A DNA stretch of 64,000 nucleotides, from positions 1 through 64,000 of the forward strand of contig NZ_JAHBGC010000052.1 of NCBI RefSeq assembly GCF_018390645.1, written 5' to 3'. This DNA is from Ancylobacter dichloromethanicus. Its GTDB lineage: Bacteria > Pseudomonadota > Alphaproteobacteria > Rhizobiales > Xanthobacteraceae. Shown here piece by piece: positions 1 through 7,875 of this stretch. Below the pieces are notes generated by a model, which ran no database searches, was not told the origin of the DNA, and worked only from the letters and a program-made list of their open reading frames with translations. Made by a program: the position numbers and the translations under genes. The number at the start of each line of letters is the position of its first letter. Position 1 is the stretch's first letter.

Positions 1-124
1 CGCCGAGGAAGCCGAAGCCGCCGCGCTGGCGCTCCCCGCCGAGCAGGCCGCCGCCGCCGAGGCCGAGGCCAAGGCCCGCCGCGACGAGCGCTACGCCGCC
101 CGCAAGCAGCGCGTCGGCCGCTGA
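1..124 (+). CDS. C-terminus of an Ala/Glu-rich protein (5' end outside window)
   Basis: The open frame enters from the left edge and ends at TGA 122-124. The 40 visible residues are almost only Ala and Glu, followed by a basic end with Arg, Lys and Tyr (…RYAARKQRVGR). This looks like a flexible charged tail of a larger protein. No domain is visible, so no function is assigned. A good intrinsic terminator follows directly, which supports this being a real gene end. Confidence 0.6.
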   Translation, partial: AEEAEAAALALPAEQAAAAEAEAKARRDERYAARKQRVGR

Positions 125-130
125 CGCCCC

Positions 131-155
131 GCGCGCCCGCCCGCGGCGCGCTTTT
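131..155 (+). terminator. Intrinsic terminator of the partial left-edge gene
   Basis: A 7-bp perfect GC stem (131-137 with 145-151) and a 7-nt loop are followed by TTTT at 152-155. It starts 6 bp after the stop codon of the left-edge gene, which is convergent with dcd. Confidence 0.7.
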
Positions 156-174
156 ATCGACACGACATCGGTTC

Positions 175-202
175 ACCGATCAGGTTTCTCCACCTGATCG
201 GT
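175..202. repeat. Perfect 11-bp inverted repeat between convergent genes
   Basis: The arms 175-185 (ACCGATCAGGT) and 192-202 pair perfectly around a 6-nt loop. Outer segments CGACAT near 163 and ATGTCG near 212 could extend the stem imperfectly. No T-run follows on either strand. It could be an RNA-stabilising hairpin at the 3' end of dcd mRNA or a protein-binding palindrome. Confidence 0.6.
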
Positions 203-230
203 CGTGGCTGCATGTCGTCTTGTCCGCTGT

Positions 231-791
231 TTACTGACCCGCCGCCCGCTGGCCGGCGAACTGGCCGCCATAGCCGCGCTGGGGCACGCCCAGCGTCTGC
301 TCCAGAATGAGCTGGCACACCTTCATCCCCGCCCGCAGGCGGATCGGGCGCGGGCCGAGATTGATGATCTCGAGCTGGATCTGCCCGGTCGAGCCGGCGT
401 GGATGGTGGGCGCGGTGAGGTGGACGATGAGCCCGATGCGAGCGAGCGAGCTCTTGCCCTCCACCCGCGCGGTCAGCCGCGCCCCGGGGCGCAGGTCCAC
501 CCGCTCCAGCGTCCAGGCCAGCACCAGCCGGCCGGGATCGAGCACGAAGCCGTCGGCGCCGATGTCGATGTCGCCGGCCATGCGGGTGATCGCCTCGCGG
601 AACGTGTAGCCCGGCCCGGCGGGGTCGATCACCGGGTCCTCGCCCGGTTCCGGCGCGCGGTAGAGGCTGAGGCGGGCATCGAGCCGGAGGTCGACGCCGT
701 TGGGGGCGTAGAACGTCTCCGGCGGGGACGGCTCGATGGCGACCGAGCCGTCGGCGATGGCGTCGAGAATGTCGCGGTCGGTCAGGATCAC
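231..791 (-). CDS. dcd: dCTP deaminase
   Basis: Cytosolic dCTP deaminase, which makes dUTP for the dTMP pathway. The 186-residue protein carries the family core GKSSLARIGL at about residue 110, followed by a beta-rich segment with QLEII, where the Glu matches the catalytic general base. The C-terminal segment with GYGGQ closes over the triphosphate. The GTG at 791 was chosen because homology starts immediately (VILTDRDIL) and the upstream in-frame sequence is low-complexity Arg/Pro/Ala. Length fits the family (about 185-195 aa). It is monocistronic and convergent with the left-edge gene. Confidence 0.93.
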   Translation of the reverse strand: MILTDRDILDAIADGSVAIEPSPPETFYAPNGVDLRLDARLSLYRAPEPGEDPVIDPAGPGYTFREAITRMAGDIDIGADGFVLDPGRLVLAWTLERVDLRPGARLTARVEGKSSLARIGLIVHLTAPTIHAGSTGQIQLEIINLGPRPIRLRAGMKVCQLILEQTLGVPQRGYGGQFAGQRAAGQ

Positions 792-1033
792 GGGCGGGTC
801 TCTCGCGGAGGCGGCGCAACGGGAGGATTCGGTAGCATGGTTCTGCCGCAGCGCAAACGCCGGCGCGGCCGGCCTGCCGGTGGGACCGGGCCTCGGGCCG
901 CCCCGACGCCGTGTCCGGGCGCTGCGGCGCAAGAGGTTTTGTGCGGCATCGCAATGAAAGGGGCTTGAGCCGCGCGGCCCGCCGCCACAATCTGGCAACG
1001 ACACCCACGCTTTTCATCTGGAGTTCTTTCGCG

Positions 1034-1606
1034 ATGACCGACCGCCCGAAGCTTCTCGGCATTTCCGGCAGCCTGCGCTCCGGCGCCTATTCCACCGCCG
1101 TGCTGGAAGCGCTGAAGGCCGCCCTTGCCCCCACCGCCGACCTGACCGTGCTCGTGCTCAACGACGTGCCGCTCTACAACCAGGACGAGGACGGTGCCAC
1201 CCAGCCCGAGGGCGCGGCGGCGCTGCGCGCGGCGATCGCGGCGGCGGACGGGGTGATCTTCGCCTCGCCGGAATATAATTACGGCCCCTCGGGCGCGATG
1301 AAGAACGCCGTCGACTGGGGCTCGCGGCCCTATGCCAAGGGCTCGCTGCTGGGCAAGCCGGTGCTGGTGCTGACCTCCTCGCCGGGCTCCACCGGCGGCA
1401 TCCGGGCGCAGGCGCAATTGCGCGAATCGCTGAGCGCGGCGGGCGCCCGCGTGGTCGCCTATCCCCATCTCGCCATCCCCAATGTCGGCGACAAGGTGAA
1501 GGACGGCGCCTTCACCGACGAGAAGACGGTGAAGTTCCTCACCGGCGGCGTCGGCGCGCTGGTGAAGGAGATCCACCTGCTGGCGGCGCATGCCAAGGCC
1601 GGCTGA
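1034..1606 (+). CDS. NAD(P)H-dependent FMN reductase (flavodoxin-like)
   Basis: The 190-residue soluble flavoprotein opens with the phosphate-binding loop GISGSLRSGAYS at about residues 9-20. At about residues 80-95 it has the family signature SPEYNYGPSGAMKNAVDW. Both are diagnostic of the NADPH-dependent FMN reductase/ChrR-like group, which transfers hydride from NAD(P)H to FMN and then to quinones, chromate or other acceptors. The start ATG 1034 has GGAG about 10 nt upstream, and homology begins at residue 6. The physiological acceptor cannot be told from sequence. It is divergent from dcd. Confidence 0.88.
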   Translation: MTDRPKLLGISGSLRSGAYSTAVLEALKAALAPTADLTVLVLNDVPLYNQDEDGATQPEGAAALRAAIAAADGVIFASPEYNYGPSGAMKNAVDWGSRPYAKGSLLGKPVLVLTSSPGSTGGIRAQAQLRESLSAAGARVVAYPHLAIPNVGDKVKDGAFTDEKTVKFLTGGVGALVKEIHLLAAHAKAG

Positions 1607-1718
1607 GGGCCGGCTAAGGCCGGGCCGAGGCGCGCCCTCGCCGACACCGACCGGCGGCGGGGTTTGAGCCTGCCGCCGTCTCGTCCACACTGGGGGGCAT
1701 CCGACCAGGAGCCGCCCC

Positions 1719-3275
1719 ATGCTGTCTTTCGCCCGTGCCTTTTCGCTCGCCGCGCTGCTCGCCGGCGCCCTCGCGCCGCCCGCCCATGCGCAGGGGGTGA
1801 CGCGCGAGGTCACGGCCGGGCGGCTGGACGCGGCGCTGCCGAAGCTCGACGCGCTGGCGGCCAAGGCGGTGGCGGACGGGCAGGTGCCCGGCCTCGCCAT
1901 CGTGGTGGTGCACCGGGACAAGGTGGTGTTCCTCAAGGGCTACGGCCGGCGCGAGGCCGGCAAGCCCGGCGCGGTGGATGCCGACACGGTGTTCCAGCTC
2001 GCCTCCTTCTCCAAGCCGATCACCGCCACGGTGGTGGCGGCGCTGGTGGGCGAGAAGGTGCTGGACTGGGACAGCACGGTGGCCTCGCTCGACCCCTCGA
2101 TCCAGCTCAAGGAGCCCTATCCCAGCCAGCAGGTGACGGTTCGCGACCTGCTGGCGCACCGTTCCGGCCTGCCGGGCGATGCCGGTAACGAGCTGGAGGC
2201 GCTGGGCTATGACCGCGCCACGATTCTGCGCCGGCTGCGGCTGGTGCCGCCATCCTCCAGCTTCCGGGCCGGCTATTCCTATTCGAATTTCGGCTTCACC
2301 GCCGGGGCGGTGGCCGCCGCCGCGCCGACCGGCAAGCCGTGGGAAGAGGTGGCGCGGGAAAAGCTCTACGCCCCGCTCGGCATGGCCTCGACCTCCTCGC
2401 GCCATGCCGATTTCCTCGCCCATGAGAACCGCGCCGAACTGCATATTGGCGGGCCCGGCCACTGGGCGGCGACGCTGACCCGTGCCCCGGACGCGCAATC
2501 CCCCGCCGGCGGCGTCTCCTCCTCGGCCCGCGATCTCGCGCGCTGGATGCGGCTGGAACTGGCGGGCGGGATGTTCGAGGGCCGGCGGGTGATCGCGCCG
2601 GCGGCGCTCGACGCCACCCACCAGCCGCTGATGCCGCGCGGCACCCACCCGGTGACCGGCGCCGCCTCGTTCTACGGGCTCGGCTGGAATGTCGAGTTCG
2701 GCCGCCACGGGCTGAGCTGGGGCCATGCCGGCGCCTTCAGCATGGGCGCGCGCACGCTGGTGACGCTCTACCCCGACGCCGATATCGGCATCGTGGTGCT
2801 GGCCAACGCCTTCCCCACCGGCGTGCCGGAAGGGCTGGGCGACGCTTTCTTCGACCTCGTCTTCGACGGCGCGATGGAAAAGGACTGGATGGAGCCGTGG
2901 AGCGCGCTGTTCGCGGGGATGTTCGGCCCGGCGGTGGAGGCCGCCCGCGAACGCCTGACGCCGCCCGCCGACGCGCTGCCGGCGGCCCCGCTCAAAGCCT
3001 ATGTCGGGCGCTACGCCAACGCCTATGTCGGCGCGGCGCAGGTGCGGGTGGCGGGCGAGGGGCTGGAACTGCGGCTGGGCCCGGACGGGCAGGCGCGCTT
3101 CCCGCTCACCCATGTCAGCCGCGACCTGTTCTCCTTCATCCCCGCCGCCGAACTGCCGGACATGCCCTCGGCGGTGAGCTTCGCGCTGGGGGCGGACGGG
3201 AAGGCGGCGGCGGTGACGATCGAGGACCTCGACGGCTTCGGGCTGGGGACACTGGAGCGGGTGGAACGGGAGTGA
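1719..3275 (+). CDS. Exported serine hydrolase, class C beta-lactamase / PBP fold
   Basis: A 518-residue protein with a Sec signal peptide (hydrophobic segment about residues 4-22, cleavage near AHAQ). The serine beta-lactamase-like fold shows the nucleophile motif SFSK (SxxK) at about residue 97, the YSN triad (YSYSNFG) at about residue 190 and a C-terminal HAG in place of KTG, as in esterase/peptidase relatives such as EstB. After the about 380-residue catalytic domain there is a C-terminal beta-rich domain of about 100 residues, common in this group. It is probably a periplasmic esterase or D-amino-acid peptidase. HAG rather than KTG makes true beta-lactamase activity less likely. GGAG lies 7 nt before the ATG. 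Confidence 0.85.
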   Translation: MLSFARAFSLAALLAGALAPPAHAQGVTREVTAGRLDAALPKLDALAAKAVADGQVPGLAIVVVHRDKVVFLKGYGRREAGKPGAVDADTVFQLASFSKPITATVVAALVGEKVLDWDSTVASLDPSIQLKEPYPSQQVTVRDLLAHRSGLPGDAGNELEALGYDRATILRRLRLVPPSSSFRAGYSYSNFGFTAGAVAAAAPTGKPWEEVAREKLYAPLGMASTSSRHADFLAHENRAELHIGGPGHWAATLTRAPDAQSPAGGVSSSARDLARWMRLELAGGMFEGRRVIAPAALDATHQPLMPRGTHPVTGAASFYGLGWNVEFGRHGLSWGHAGAFSMGARTLVTLYPDADIGIVVLANAFPTGVPEGLGDAFFDLVFDGAMEKDWMEPWSALFAGMFGPAVEAARERLTPPADALPAAPLKAYVGRYANAYVGAAQVRVAGEGLELRLGPDGQARFPLTHVSRDLFSFIPAAELPDMPSAVSFALGADGKAAAVTIEDLDGFGLGTLERVERE

Positions 3276-3454
3276 GGGGGGGGCTGCGATGTGCGTCTTG
3301 TCGCCTTGGCTGCCCTGTCCTGTTGCCATCCGCCATCCCTATCCGCCGTCATGGCCGGGCTTGACTGTGTTCTCTCGGATGGTCGGGATTCGGCCGAAGT
3401 ATGATCCTGGGTCCCGGATCGGCGCGGCACTTGATACGGTAAGGCGGTCCACGG
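3276..3454. other. Intergenic: partial dispersed repeat at the left edge of the AT-rich islet
   Basis: No gene is seen. It holds a degenerate half of the repeat seen again at 4232-4440, including the 20-bp element at 3411-3430 repeated directly at 4295-4314. Base composition changes abruptly from GC-rich to AT-rich near 3450. Confidence 0.6.
3411..3430 (+). repeat. 20-bp direct repeat, left copy flanking the AT-rich islet
   Basis: GTCCCGGATCGGCGCGGCAC occurs here and again, identically, at 4295-4314 on the same strand. Similarity extends imperfectly about 25 bp to the left of both copies. A third, partly matching copy lies near 17751. The repeat therefore belongs to a dispersed family, and the two flanking copies bracket the islet gene. 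Confidence 0.75.
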
Positions 3455-4165
3455 CTAAGCCGACCGACTACTCAAGACTGATAGGACAGTCCTCTCTATC
3501 TTCTCGATCTCATTATCAAGGATATTAATTCCACGGGCATGATTTAAGCAAATAGCATGCCAATCCTCGTAAACGTCAGGCGGCAACTCGTCAAATCCGC
3601 GAACCTTTGTTTCTAAATCAGGTTTATCGGGAAGTTTTACAGAATAACCTATCGTAATTAAAAGTTTTTCTATCTCATTTCGTTCATCCTCCCAACAACT
3701 ACGCAATTTATGTATTTTGTCTAAATTTTCTGTAGAATCACCATAAATAATAGATCTAGCTTGTTCAAATGTAGCAGCCAATCGATTCTTTGATAATCTT
3801 ATTTTCGGAAGCTGATGAAGTATCAAAATTATTCCGGAAATATATTTCCGTTCTAAATTTGATTTATCTATCATATTATTAATCTGGGAATGAAAATATT
3901 CTATTATTTCTTTCTGCGCGTCGCGTTTTTTATTTTCGTCGCGGCAAGAATTTCGGGCTGCGATCACAAAGCAGGCGATAGCCAGTGCGGCACACGCCGC
4001 CGGCCAATACGGGGTATACGACAGAAATTTGATCTGTTGCCAAAGTCCAGCAACGTTTGAAACGAACTGGCTTAGTCCCCATACCCCTAAAATCAGGATA
4101 AAGAATATCCCGACGACCCCCGATGGGGCCCGCGCGATACGTTTGGCAGATTCCCAGATGTTCAT
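3455..4165 (-). CDS. Orphan membrane protein in an AT-rich islet
   Basis: The 236-residue product has two hydrophobic segments at about residues 16-36 and 53-70. A charged helical cytosolic part follows (KKRDAQKEIIEYFHSQ…) with several Ile/Leu/Lys-rich helices likely to form coiled coils. I recognise no family. Codon use is strikingly AT-rich (Lys AAA, Ile ATA/ATT, Asn AAT) against about 70% GC neighbours, so recent transfer is likely. ATG 4165 was chosen because the N-terminus leads straight into the first membrane segment, though its ribosome-binding site is weak. It sits between direct repeats next to the GTA cluster. A membrane-anchored defence or toxin-like role is only speculation. Confidence 0.6.
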   Translation of the reverse strand: MNIWESAKRIARAPSGVVGIFFILILGVWGLSQFVSNVAGLWQQIKFLSYTPYWPAACAALAIACFVIAARNSCRDENKKRDAQKEIIEYFHSQINNMIDKSNLERKYISGIILILHQLPKIRLSKNRLAATFEQARSIIYGDSTENLDKIHKLRSCWEDERNEIEKLLITIGYSVKLPDKPDLETKVRGFDELPPDVYEDWHAICLNHARGINILDNEIEKIERTVLSVLSSRSA

Positions 4166-4219
4166 TCCAACATAATACTATGCCGGAATATTCTGACAAC
4201 ATCAGATAGTTTACCCAAA

Positions 4220-4225
4220 TTATAC
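4220..4225 (-). promoter_or_regulatory. Candidate -10 box of the islet gene
   Basis: On the minus strand this reads TATAAT, about 55 nt upstream of the ATG at 4165, inside the AT-rich segment. The matching -35 region is poor (TGCCCG at about 4243-4248), so this is a weak prediction based mainly on the perfect -10. Confidence 0.3.
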
Positions 4226-4294
4226 CTGTCCGGACCAAGCCCGGGCATTAGGAAGTTGCGACGGGGCCCGGTTTCGTCGAAGAGTCATCCTAGG

Positions 4295-4314
4295 GTCCCG
4301 GATCGGCGCGGCAC
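4295..4314 (+). repeat. 20-bp direct repeat, right copy flanking the AT-rich islet
   Basis: Identical to 3411-3430. The distance between the copies is 884 bp, which includes the whole orphan gene and its leader. Confidence 0.75.
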
Positions 4315-4350
4315 GTTGTGCCGCTGATGATGCGCATCTATCCCCTTCGC

Positions 4351-4440
4351 CCTCATGGCCGGCTTTGACCCGGCCGCCCAGACCTTCGGCGCCGTGCCGT
4401 TGGAAAGGCTGGGTCCCTGGGTCGAGCCCGGGGATGAGGG
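4351..4440. repeat. REP-like dispersed repeat, family C
   Basis: It begins CTCATGGCCGG and ends in CCCGGGGATGAGGG, so the outer parts are inverted repeats. The same arrangement recurs at 7935-8020 and 14375-14464. All copies found lie in intergenic DNA of the GTA region. Confidence 0.65.
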
Positions 4441-4503
4441 CGGTGCGCGGCGGGTCCCGCGACACGGGGCGAAGTTAGTTGTCCCATTATAGGAAAATAG
4501 TCC

Positions 4504-4532
4504 TTGACAGCGTGACGCTGGCCGGGTAGGTT
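4504..4532 (+). promoter_or_regulatory. Candidate sigma70-type promoter of the GTA operon
   Basis: A perfect -35 TTGACA (4504-4509) is followed by a 17-nt spacer and a weak -10 TAGGTT (4527-4532). It lies about 186 nt upstream of the first GTA gene in the only AT-rich patch of the leader. A poor -10 would suit dependence on an activator, but this is inference. Confidence 0.4.
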
Positions 4533-4580
4533 TTGGTCATGCTCCACAACTGCGTCGGAAGGCGGCGAGGTCCTGCCCGC

Positions 4581-4636
4581 TGACCCCTTGACCCCTTGAC
4601 CCCTTGACCCCTTGACCCCTTGATCCCTTGACCCCC
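4581..4636 (+). repeat. Seven tandem copies of an 8-bp unit (TGACCCCT)
   Basis: Five perfect copies are followed by TGATCCCT and TGACCCCC. The array lies in the 5' leader, ending 81 bp before the terminase small subunit start. Short perfect arrays like this are prone to slippage, so copy number may vary between strains. Confidence 0.85.
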
Positions 4637-4717
4637 TCGCGGCCTCCCGCGGGGCGCTCGTTTCCGGCCGGCCTTCGGGCCGGCTTTTTGTTTCCCGGCT
4701 CGATCTGCGGAGGTGGC

Positions 4718-5275
4718 ATGGCGATTCCCGCGCGGCCTGTCTCGCCGGAGGCGCTCGACGAGGCGCGCCGGCTCTACGAACTCACCAATGTGCCGGTGAA
4801 GCAGGTCGCGGACATGCTCGGCATCGCCAAATCGACCCTGAGCCACCGGGTGCGGCTCTGGGGCTGGCAACCGCGCAAGGCGCGCATACCACTCGCCCTG
4901 CCGCCGCCCGCTTTGCCGCCGACCGTCGAACCCGTCGCGGCCGGCGCCGGGGCGGTGGCGGCCGGCCCGCCCGCCGACCGGCGCGAACTCATCGCCCGGC
5001 TGGTGCGGCGCATCGAGACCGAGATCGCCGCCATCGAGCGGCTGGTCGGGCGCGCCGGGCTCAACGCCGCGATGAAGCCGGAGGCCAGCCACGCCGATGG
5101 CGAGCGCGCCGCGCGCACCCTGGCCATTCTGGTGCGCTCCTTGCGCGAACTCGCGGCGCTGGAAAAGCTGGAGCCGGACAGGGACGACGATGACGCCAAC
5201 CGCGACGCCGACACCTTCCGACGGGAGCTTGGCGACACGCTTGAGCGCGTGCTGGCGGGCGGGGAAGCTTCCTGA
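4718..5275 (+). CDS. GTA/phage terminase small subunit-like DNA-binding protein (g1)
   Basis: The 185-residue protein has an N-terminal helix-turn-helix (about residues 8-45: EARRLYELTN…VKQVADMLGIAKSTLSHRV, with W at GWQPRKAR), a Pro/Ala linker and a helical C-terminal half likely to oligomerise. This matches small terminase subunits that recognise DNA and load it on the large subunit. ATG 4718 has GGAGG 5 nt upstream; the frame is open further 5' but has no good site. It overlaps the next gene by about 47 bp. The position (first gene, before the large terminase) matches GTA gene g1. Confidence 0.75.
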   Translation: MAIPARPVSPEALDEARRLYELTNVPVKQVADMLGIAKSTLSHRVRLWGWQPRKARIPLALPPPALPPTVEPVAAGAGAVAAGPPADRRELIARLVRRIETEIAAIERLVGRAGLNAAMKPEASHADGERAARTLAILVRSLRELAALEKLEPDRDDDDANRDADTFRRELGDTLERVLAGGEAS

Positions 5276-6563
5276 GGCGCTGGCCGCGCTCGACGCGCCC
5301 ACGCTCGACTGGCTGCGCCACCACTGGCCGCTGATCGGCCGCGCCGGCCAGCTTCCGCCCGCCCTCGCGCAGGGCGGCGGCGACTGGCTGACCTGGCTGA
5401 TGCTCGGCGGGCGCGGGGCGGGCAAGACGCGGGCCGGCGCCGAATGGGTGCGCGCCCTTGTCCATGGCCGCGCCGGGCCGAGGGCGGGGCGGCTCGCTTT
5501 GGTGGCGGAAAGCCATGCCGATGTGCGCGAGGTGATGGTGGAAGGCGTCTCCGGCCTGCTCGCCATCCACCCCCGTCATGAGCGCCCGCTGTGGGAGCCG
5601 ACGCGGCGCCGGCTGCAATGGCCGAATGGCGCGGTGGCGCAGGGCTTTTCCGCCGACGACCCCGAGAGCCTGCGCGGGCCGCAATTCGACGCCGCCTGGT
5701 GCGACGAGCTGGCCAAATGGCGCTACGCCCAGGCGGCGTTCGACATGCTGCAATTCGGCCTGCGGCTCGGCGCCCGGCCGCGCCAGATGGTGACGACCAC
5801 GCCGCGCCCGACCGCGCTGATCCGCGCGCTGCTCAAAGACCCGCGCAGCGCGGTGACGCGGATGGCGACGGGGGAGAACGCCGCCCATCTCGCCCCGAGC
5901 TTTCTGCAGACCGTGGTCGGCCGCTATGCCGGCACACGGCTCGGGCGGCAGGAGATCGACGGCGAACTGATCGAGGACCGCGCCGACGCGCTGTGGAACC
6001 GCGCCGGGCTGGAGGCGGGGCGGGAGGCGGCGGCGCCGGAACTGACCGGCCGGATGGCGCGCATCGTGGTGGCGGTCGACCCGCCGGCCTCCTCGACCCG
6101 GCGGGCGGATGCCTGCGGGCTGATCGCGGCGGGGATCGACGCCGACGGCATCGTCCATGTGCTGGCCGACGAGAGCGCGCAAGGGCTCTCGCCCAATGGC
6201 TGGGGCGCCCGCGCCATCGGCCTGTTCCAGAAGCTGGAGGCCGACCGGGTGGTGGTGGAGGTCAACCAGGGCGGCGAGATGGTGAAGACCATCCTCGCCG
6301 GCATCGACCCCACCGTGCCGGTGAGCGAAGTGCGGGCGACGCGCGGCAAATGGCTGCGCGCCGAGCCGGTGGCCGCGCTCTACGAGCAGGGCCGGGTGCG
6401 CCATGCCGGGCCGTTCCCGGCGCTGGAGGACGAACTCTGCGATTTCGGCCCGGACGGGCTTTCCAATGGCCGCTCGCCCGACCGGCTCGACGCGCTGGTC
6501 TGGGCGGTCACCGCGCTGGCGCTGGGCCCGCGCGCGGTGGCGCCACGGGTGCGGCGGGTGTGA
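5229..6563 (+). CDS. Terminase large subunit, DNA-packaging ATPase/nuclease (g2)
   Basis: This is the motor that cuts concatemeric or genomic DNA and pumps it into proheads. Walker A is LGGRGAGKTRAGAEW at about residues 60-74. The Walker B-like segment with catalytic Asp/Glu is FDAAWCDELAKW at about 152-163. The RNase H-like nuclease begins with VAVDPPAS and has later acidic motifs (VVEVNQGG, SPDRLDALVWA). At about 444 residues it matches GTA and HK97-type TerL. The start is uncertain: TTG at 5229 or 5241 suits the overlap with g1, while an upstream ATG at 5097 would add low-quality sequence. A REP-like element separates it from the portal gene. Confidence 0.9.
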   Translation: MATRLSACWRAGKLPEALAALDAPTLDWLRHHWPLIGRAGQLPPALAQGGGDWLTWLMLGGRGAGKTRAGAEWVRALVHGRAGPRAGRLALVAESHADVREVMVEGVSGLLAIHPRHERPLWEPTRRRLQWPNGAVAQGFSADDPESLRGPQFDAAWCDELAKWRYAQAAFDMLQFGLRLGARPRQMVTTTPRPTALIRALLKDPRSAVTRMATGENAAHLAPSFLQTVVGRYAGTRLGRQEIDGELIEDRADALWNRAGLEAGREAAAPELTGRMARIVVAVDPPASSTRRADACGLIAAGIDADGIVHVLADESAQGLSPNGWGARAIGLFQKLEADRVVVEVNQGGEMVKTILAGIDPTVPVSEVRATRGKWLRAEPVAALYEQGRVRHAGPFPALEDELCDFGPDGLSNGRSPDRLDALVWAVTALALGPRAVAPRVRRV

Positions 6564-6581
6564 GGCTTTCGCCATGTTCCG

Positions 6582-6673
6582 CGTCATTCCGGACGGCCGC
6601 AGGCCGTTCCGGGATCGTTGGTCCGCCGGAGAGCGATCCCGGCTCCGCGGCTCCGCCTTCTGCCGGGATGACG
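6582..6673. repeat. REP-like dispersed repeat, family A
   Basis: It starts GTCATTCCGGA, contains GGGATCG and GATCCCGGC internally and ends GCCGGGATGAC, forming nested inverted repeats. Related copies lie at 61741-61829 and 63447-63545. It occupies nearly all the space between the terminase and portal genes. Confidence 0.75.
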
Positions 6674-6701
6674 GCCTTCTTTTCAACCGGAGCCCCCGAT
6701 C

Positions 6702-7868
6702 ATGAAGCTCTTTCCCTTCTCGCTCGGGCGCGCCGCCCCGCCCGAGGCCAAGGCCTCGCGCACCAAGGCGCTGGTGGCGCTGCTCGGCGCGGCGCGGGCG
6801 CAGTGGACGCCGCGCGACTATGGCGCGCTGGCCCGCGAGGGCTACCAGCGCAACGCCGTCGCCTATCGCTGCGTGCGGCTGATCGCGCAGGGCGTGGGCG
6901 AATTGCGCCCGGTGCTGACCGAGGACGGGCGCGAGACTCTCGCCCATCCCCTGCTCGATCTGCTGGCCCAGCCCAACCCGCGCCTTTCCGGCCCGGGCCT
7001 GCTGGAGGCGCTGGCCTCGCATCTGCTGCTCGCGGGCAATGCCTATGTCGAGGCGGTGTCGGTGGATGAGGCGGTGCGCGAGCTGCATGTGCTGCGGCCC
7101 GACCGCATGCGCGTGGTCTCCGGCCCCGATGGCTGGGCGCAGGCCTATGACTACACGGCGGGCGGGCGCGCGGTGCGCTTCGTGCAAGAAGGCGGCGCGG
7201 GCGTGCCGCCGCCGATCCTGCATGTCGCGCTGTTCAACCCGCTCGACGACCATTACGGCGCCCCGCCGCTGGAGGCGGCGCAGATGGCGCTCGACCTGCA
7301 CAATGCCGCCGGCGCCTGGAACAAGGCGCTGCTCGACAATGCCGCCCGGCCCTCCGGCGCGCTGGTCTATGGCGGGGCCGGCAACCTCTCGGACGAGCAG
7401 TTCGACCGGCTGAAGGAGGAGCTGGAGGCCAATTTCTCCGGCAGCGCCAATGCCGGCCGCCCGCTGCTGCTGGAGGGCGGGCTGGACTGGCGCCCGCTTT
7501 CGCTCACCCCCAAGGACATGGATTTTCTTGAGGCGAAGAACGCCGCCGCGCGCGAGATCGCGCTGGCCTTCGGCGTGCCGCCGATGCTGCTGGGCATTCC
7601 CGGCGACGCCACCTATGCCAATTACGCCGAAGCCAGCCGGGTGCTGTGGCGGCAGGCGATCCTGCCGCTCGGCCGCCGGCTGCTGCACGAGCTGTGCCTG
7701 TGGCTCGGCCCCGCCTTCGGGCCGGGGCGGCTGGCGCTGGAGCCCGATATCGACGCCATCGAGGCGCTGCACGGCGAGCGCGAGGCGCTGTGGCGCCGGG
7801 TGGGCGAGGCGAGCTTCCTCACCGATGACGAGAAGCGACAGGCGGTGGGCTATGGGGTGCGGGGGTAG
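6702..7868 (+). CDS. HK97-family portal protein (g3)
   Basis: A 388-residue portal protein of the dodecameric ring through which DNA enters the head. Family features seen are an N-terminal YQRNAVAYRCVRLIAQ helix (about residues 50-65), LDLLAQPNP (about 85), the clip/stem helices (LPRR-type segments around NAARPSGALVYGG) and the FGVPPMLLGIPGDATYAN loop near 290-308, a strong HK97-portal signature. Length is typical (380-400 aa). It comes immediately before the protease and capsid genes, as in RcGTA. The start ATG follows the REP-like element. Confidence 0.93.
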   Translation: MKLFPFSLGRAAPPEAKASRTKALVALLGAARAQWTPRDYGALAREGYQRNAVAYRCVRLIAQGVGELRPVLTEDGRETLAHPLLDLLAQPNPRLSGPGLLEALASHLLLAGNAYVEAVSVDEAVRELHVLRPDRMRVVSGPDGWAQAYDYTAGGRAVRFVQEGGAGVPPPILHVALFNPLDDHYGAPPLEAAQMALDLHNAAGAWNKALLDNAARPSGALVYGGAGNLSDEQFDRLKEELEANFSGSANAGRPLLLEGGLDWRPLSLTPKDMDFLEAKNAAAREIALAFGVPPMLLGIPGDATYANYAEASRVLWRQAILPLGRRLLHELCLWLGPAFGPGRLALEPDIDAIEALHGEREALWRRVGEASFLTDDEKRQAVGYGVRG

Positions 7869-7875
7869 GGGGCTG

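Larger units (their letters stand above)
4166..4717. other. 552-bp region upstream of the GTA cluster
   Basis: No gene is seen. From left to right it holds the AT-rich leader of the islet gene, the right 20-bp direct repeat (4295-4314), a family-C palindromic repeat (4351-4440), a short AT-rich patch with a candidate + strand promoter (4504-4532) and seven octamers (4581-4636). This is the likely control region of the GTA operon. Confidence 0.6.

Noticed and set aside
1719-3275. True class C beta-lactamase (resistance gene)
   Set aside because: The third motif is HAG rather than KTG and the protein has an extra C-terminal domain, so an esterase/peptidase relative is likelier.
3930-4238. Second minus-strand ORF (102 codons) overlapping the start of the islet gene
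   Set aside because: It is in another frame of the same AT-rich DNA with no membrane pattern or ribosome-binding site; the 236-codon frame is better.
4581-4636. Short direct repeats as a possible CRISPR array
   Set aside because: Units of 8 bp without spacers cannot be CRISPR, and no cas gene is present.
5061-7772. 903-codon minus-strand open frame across terminase and portal
   Set aside because: It shadows two well-supported + strand genes; the product is low-complexity and matches no family.
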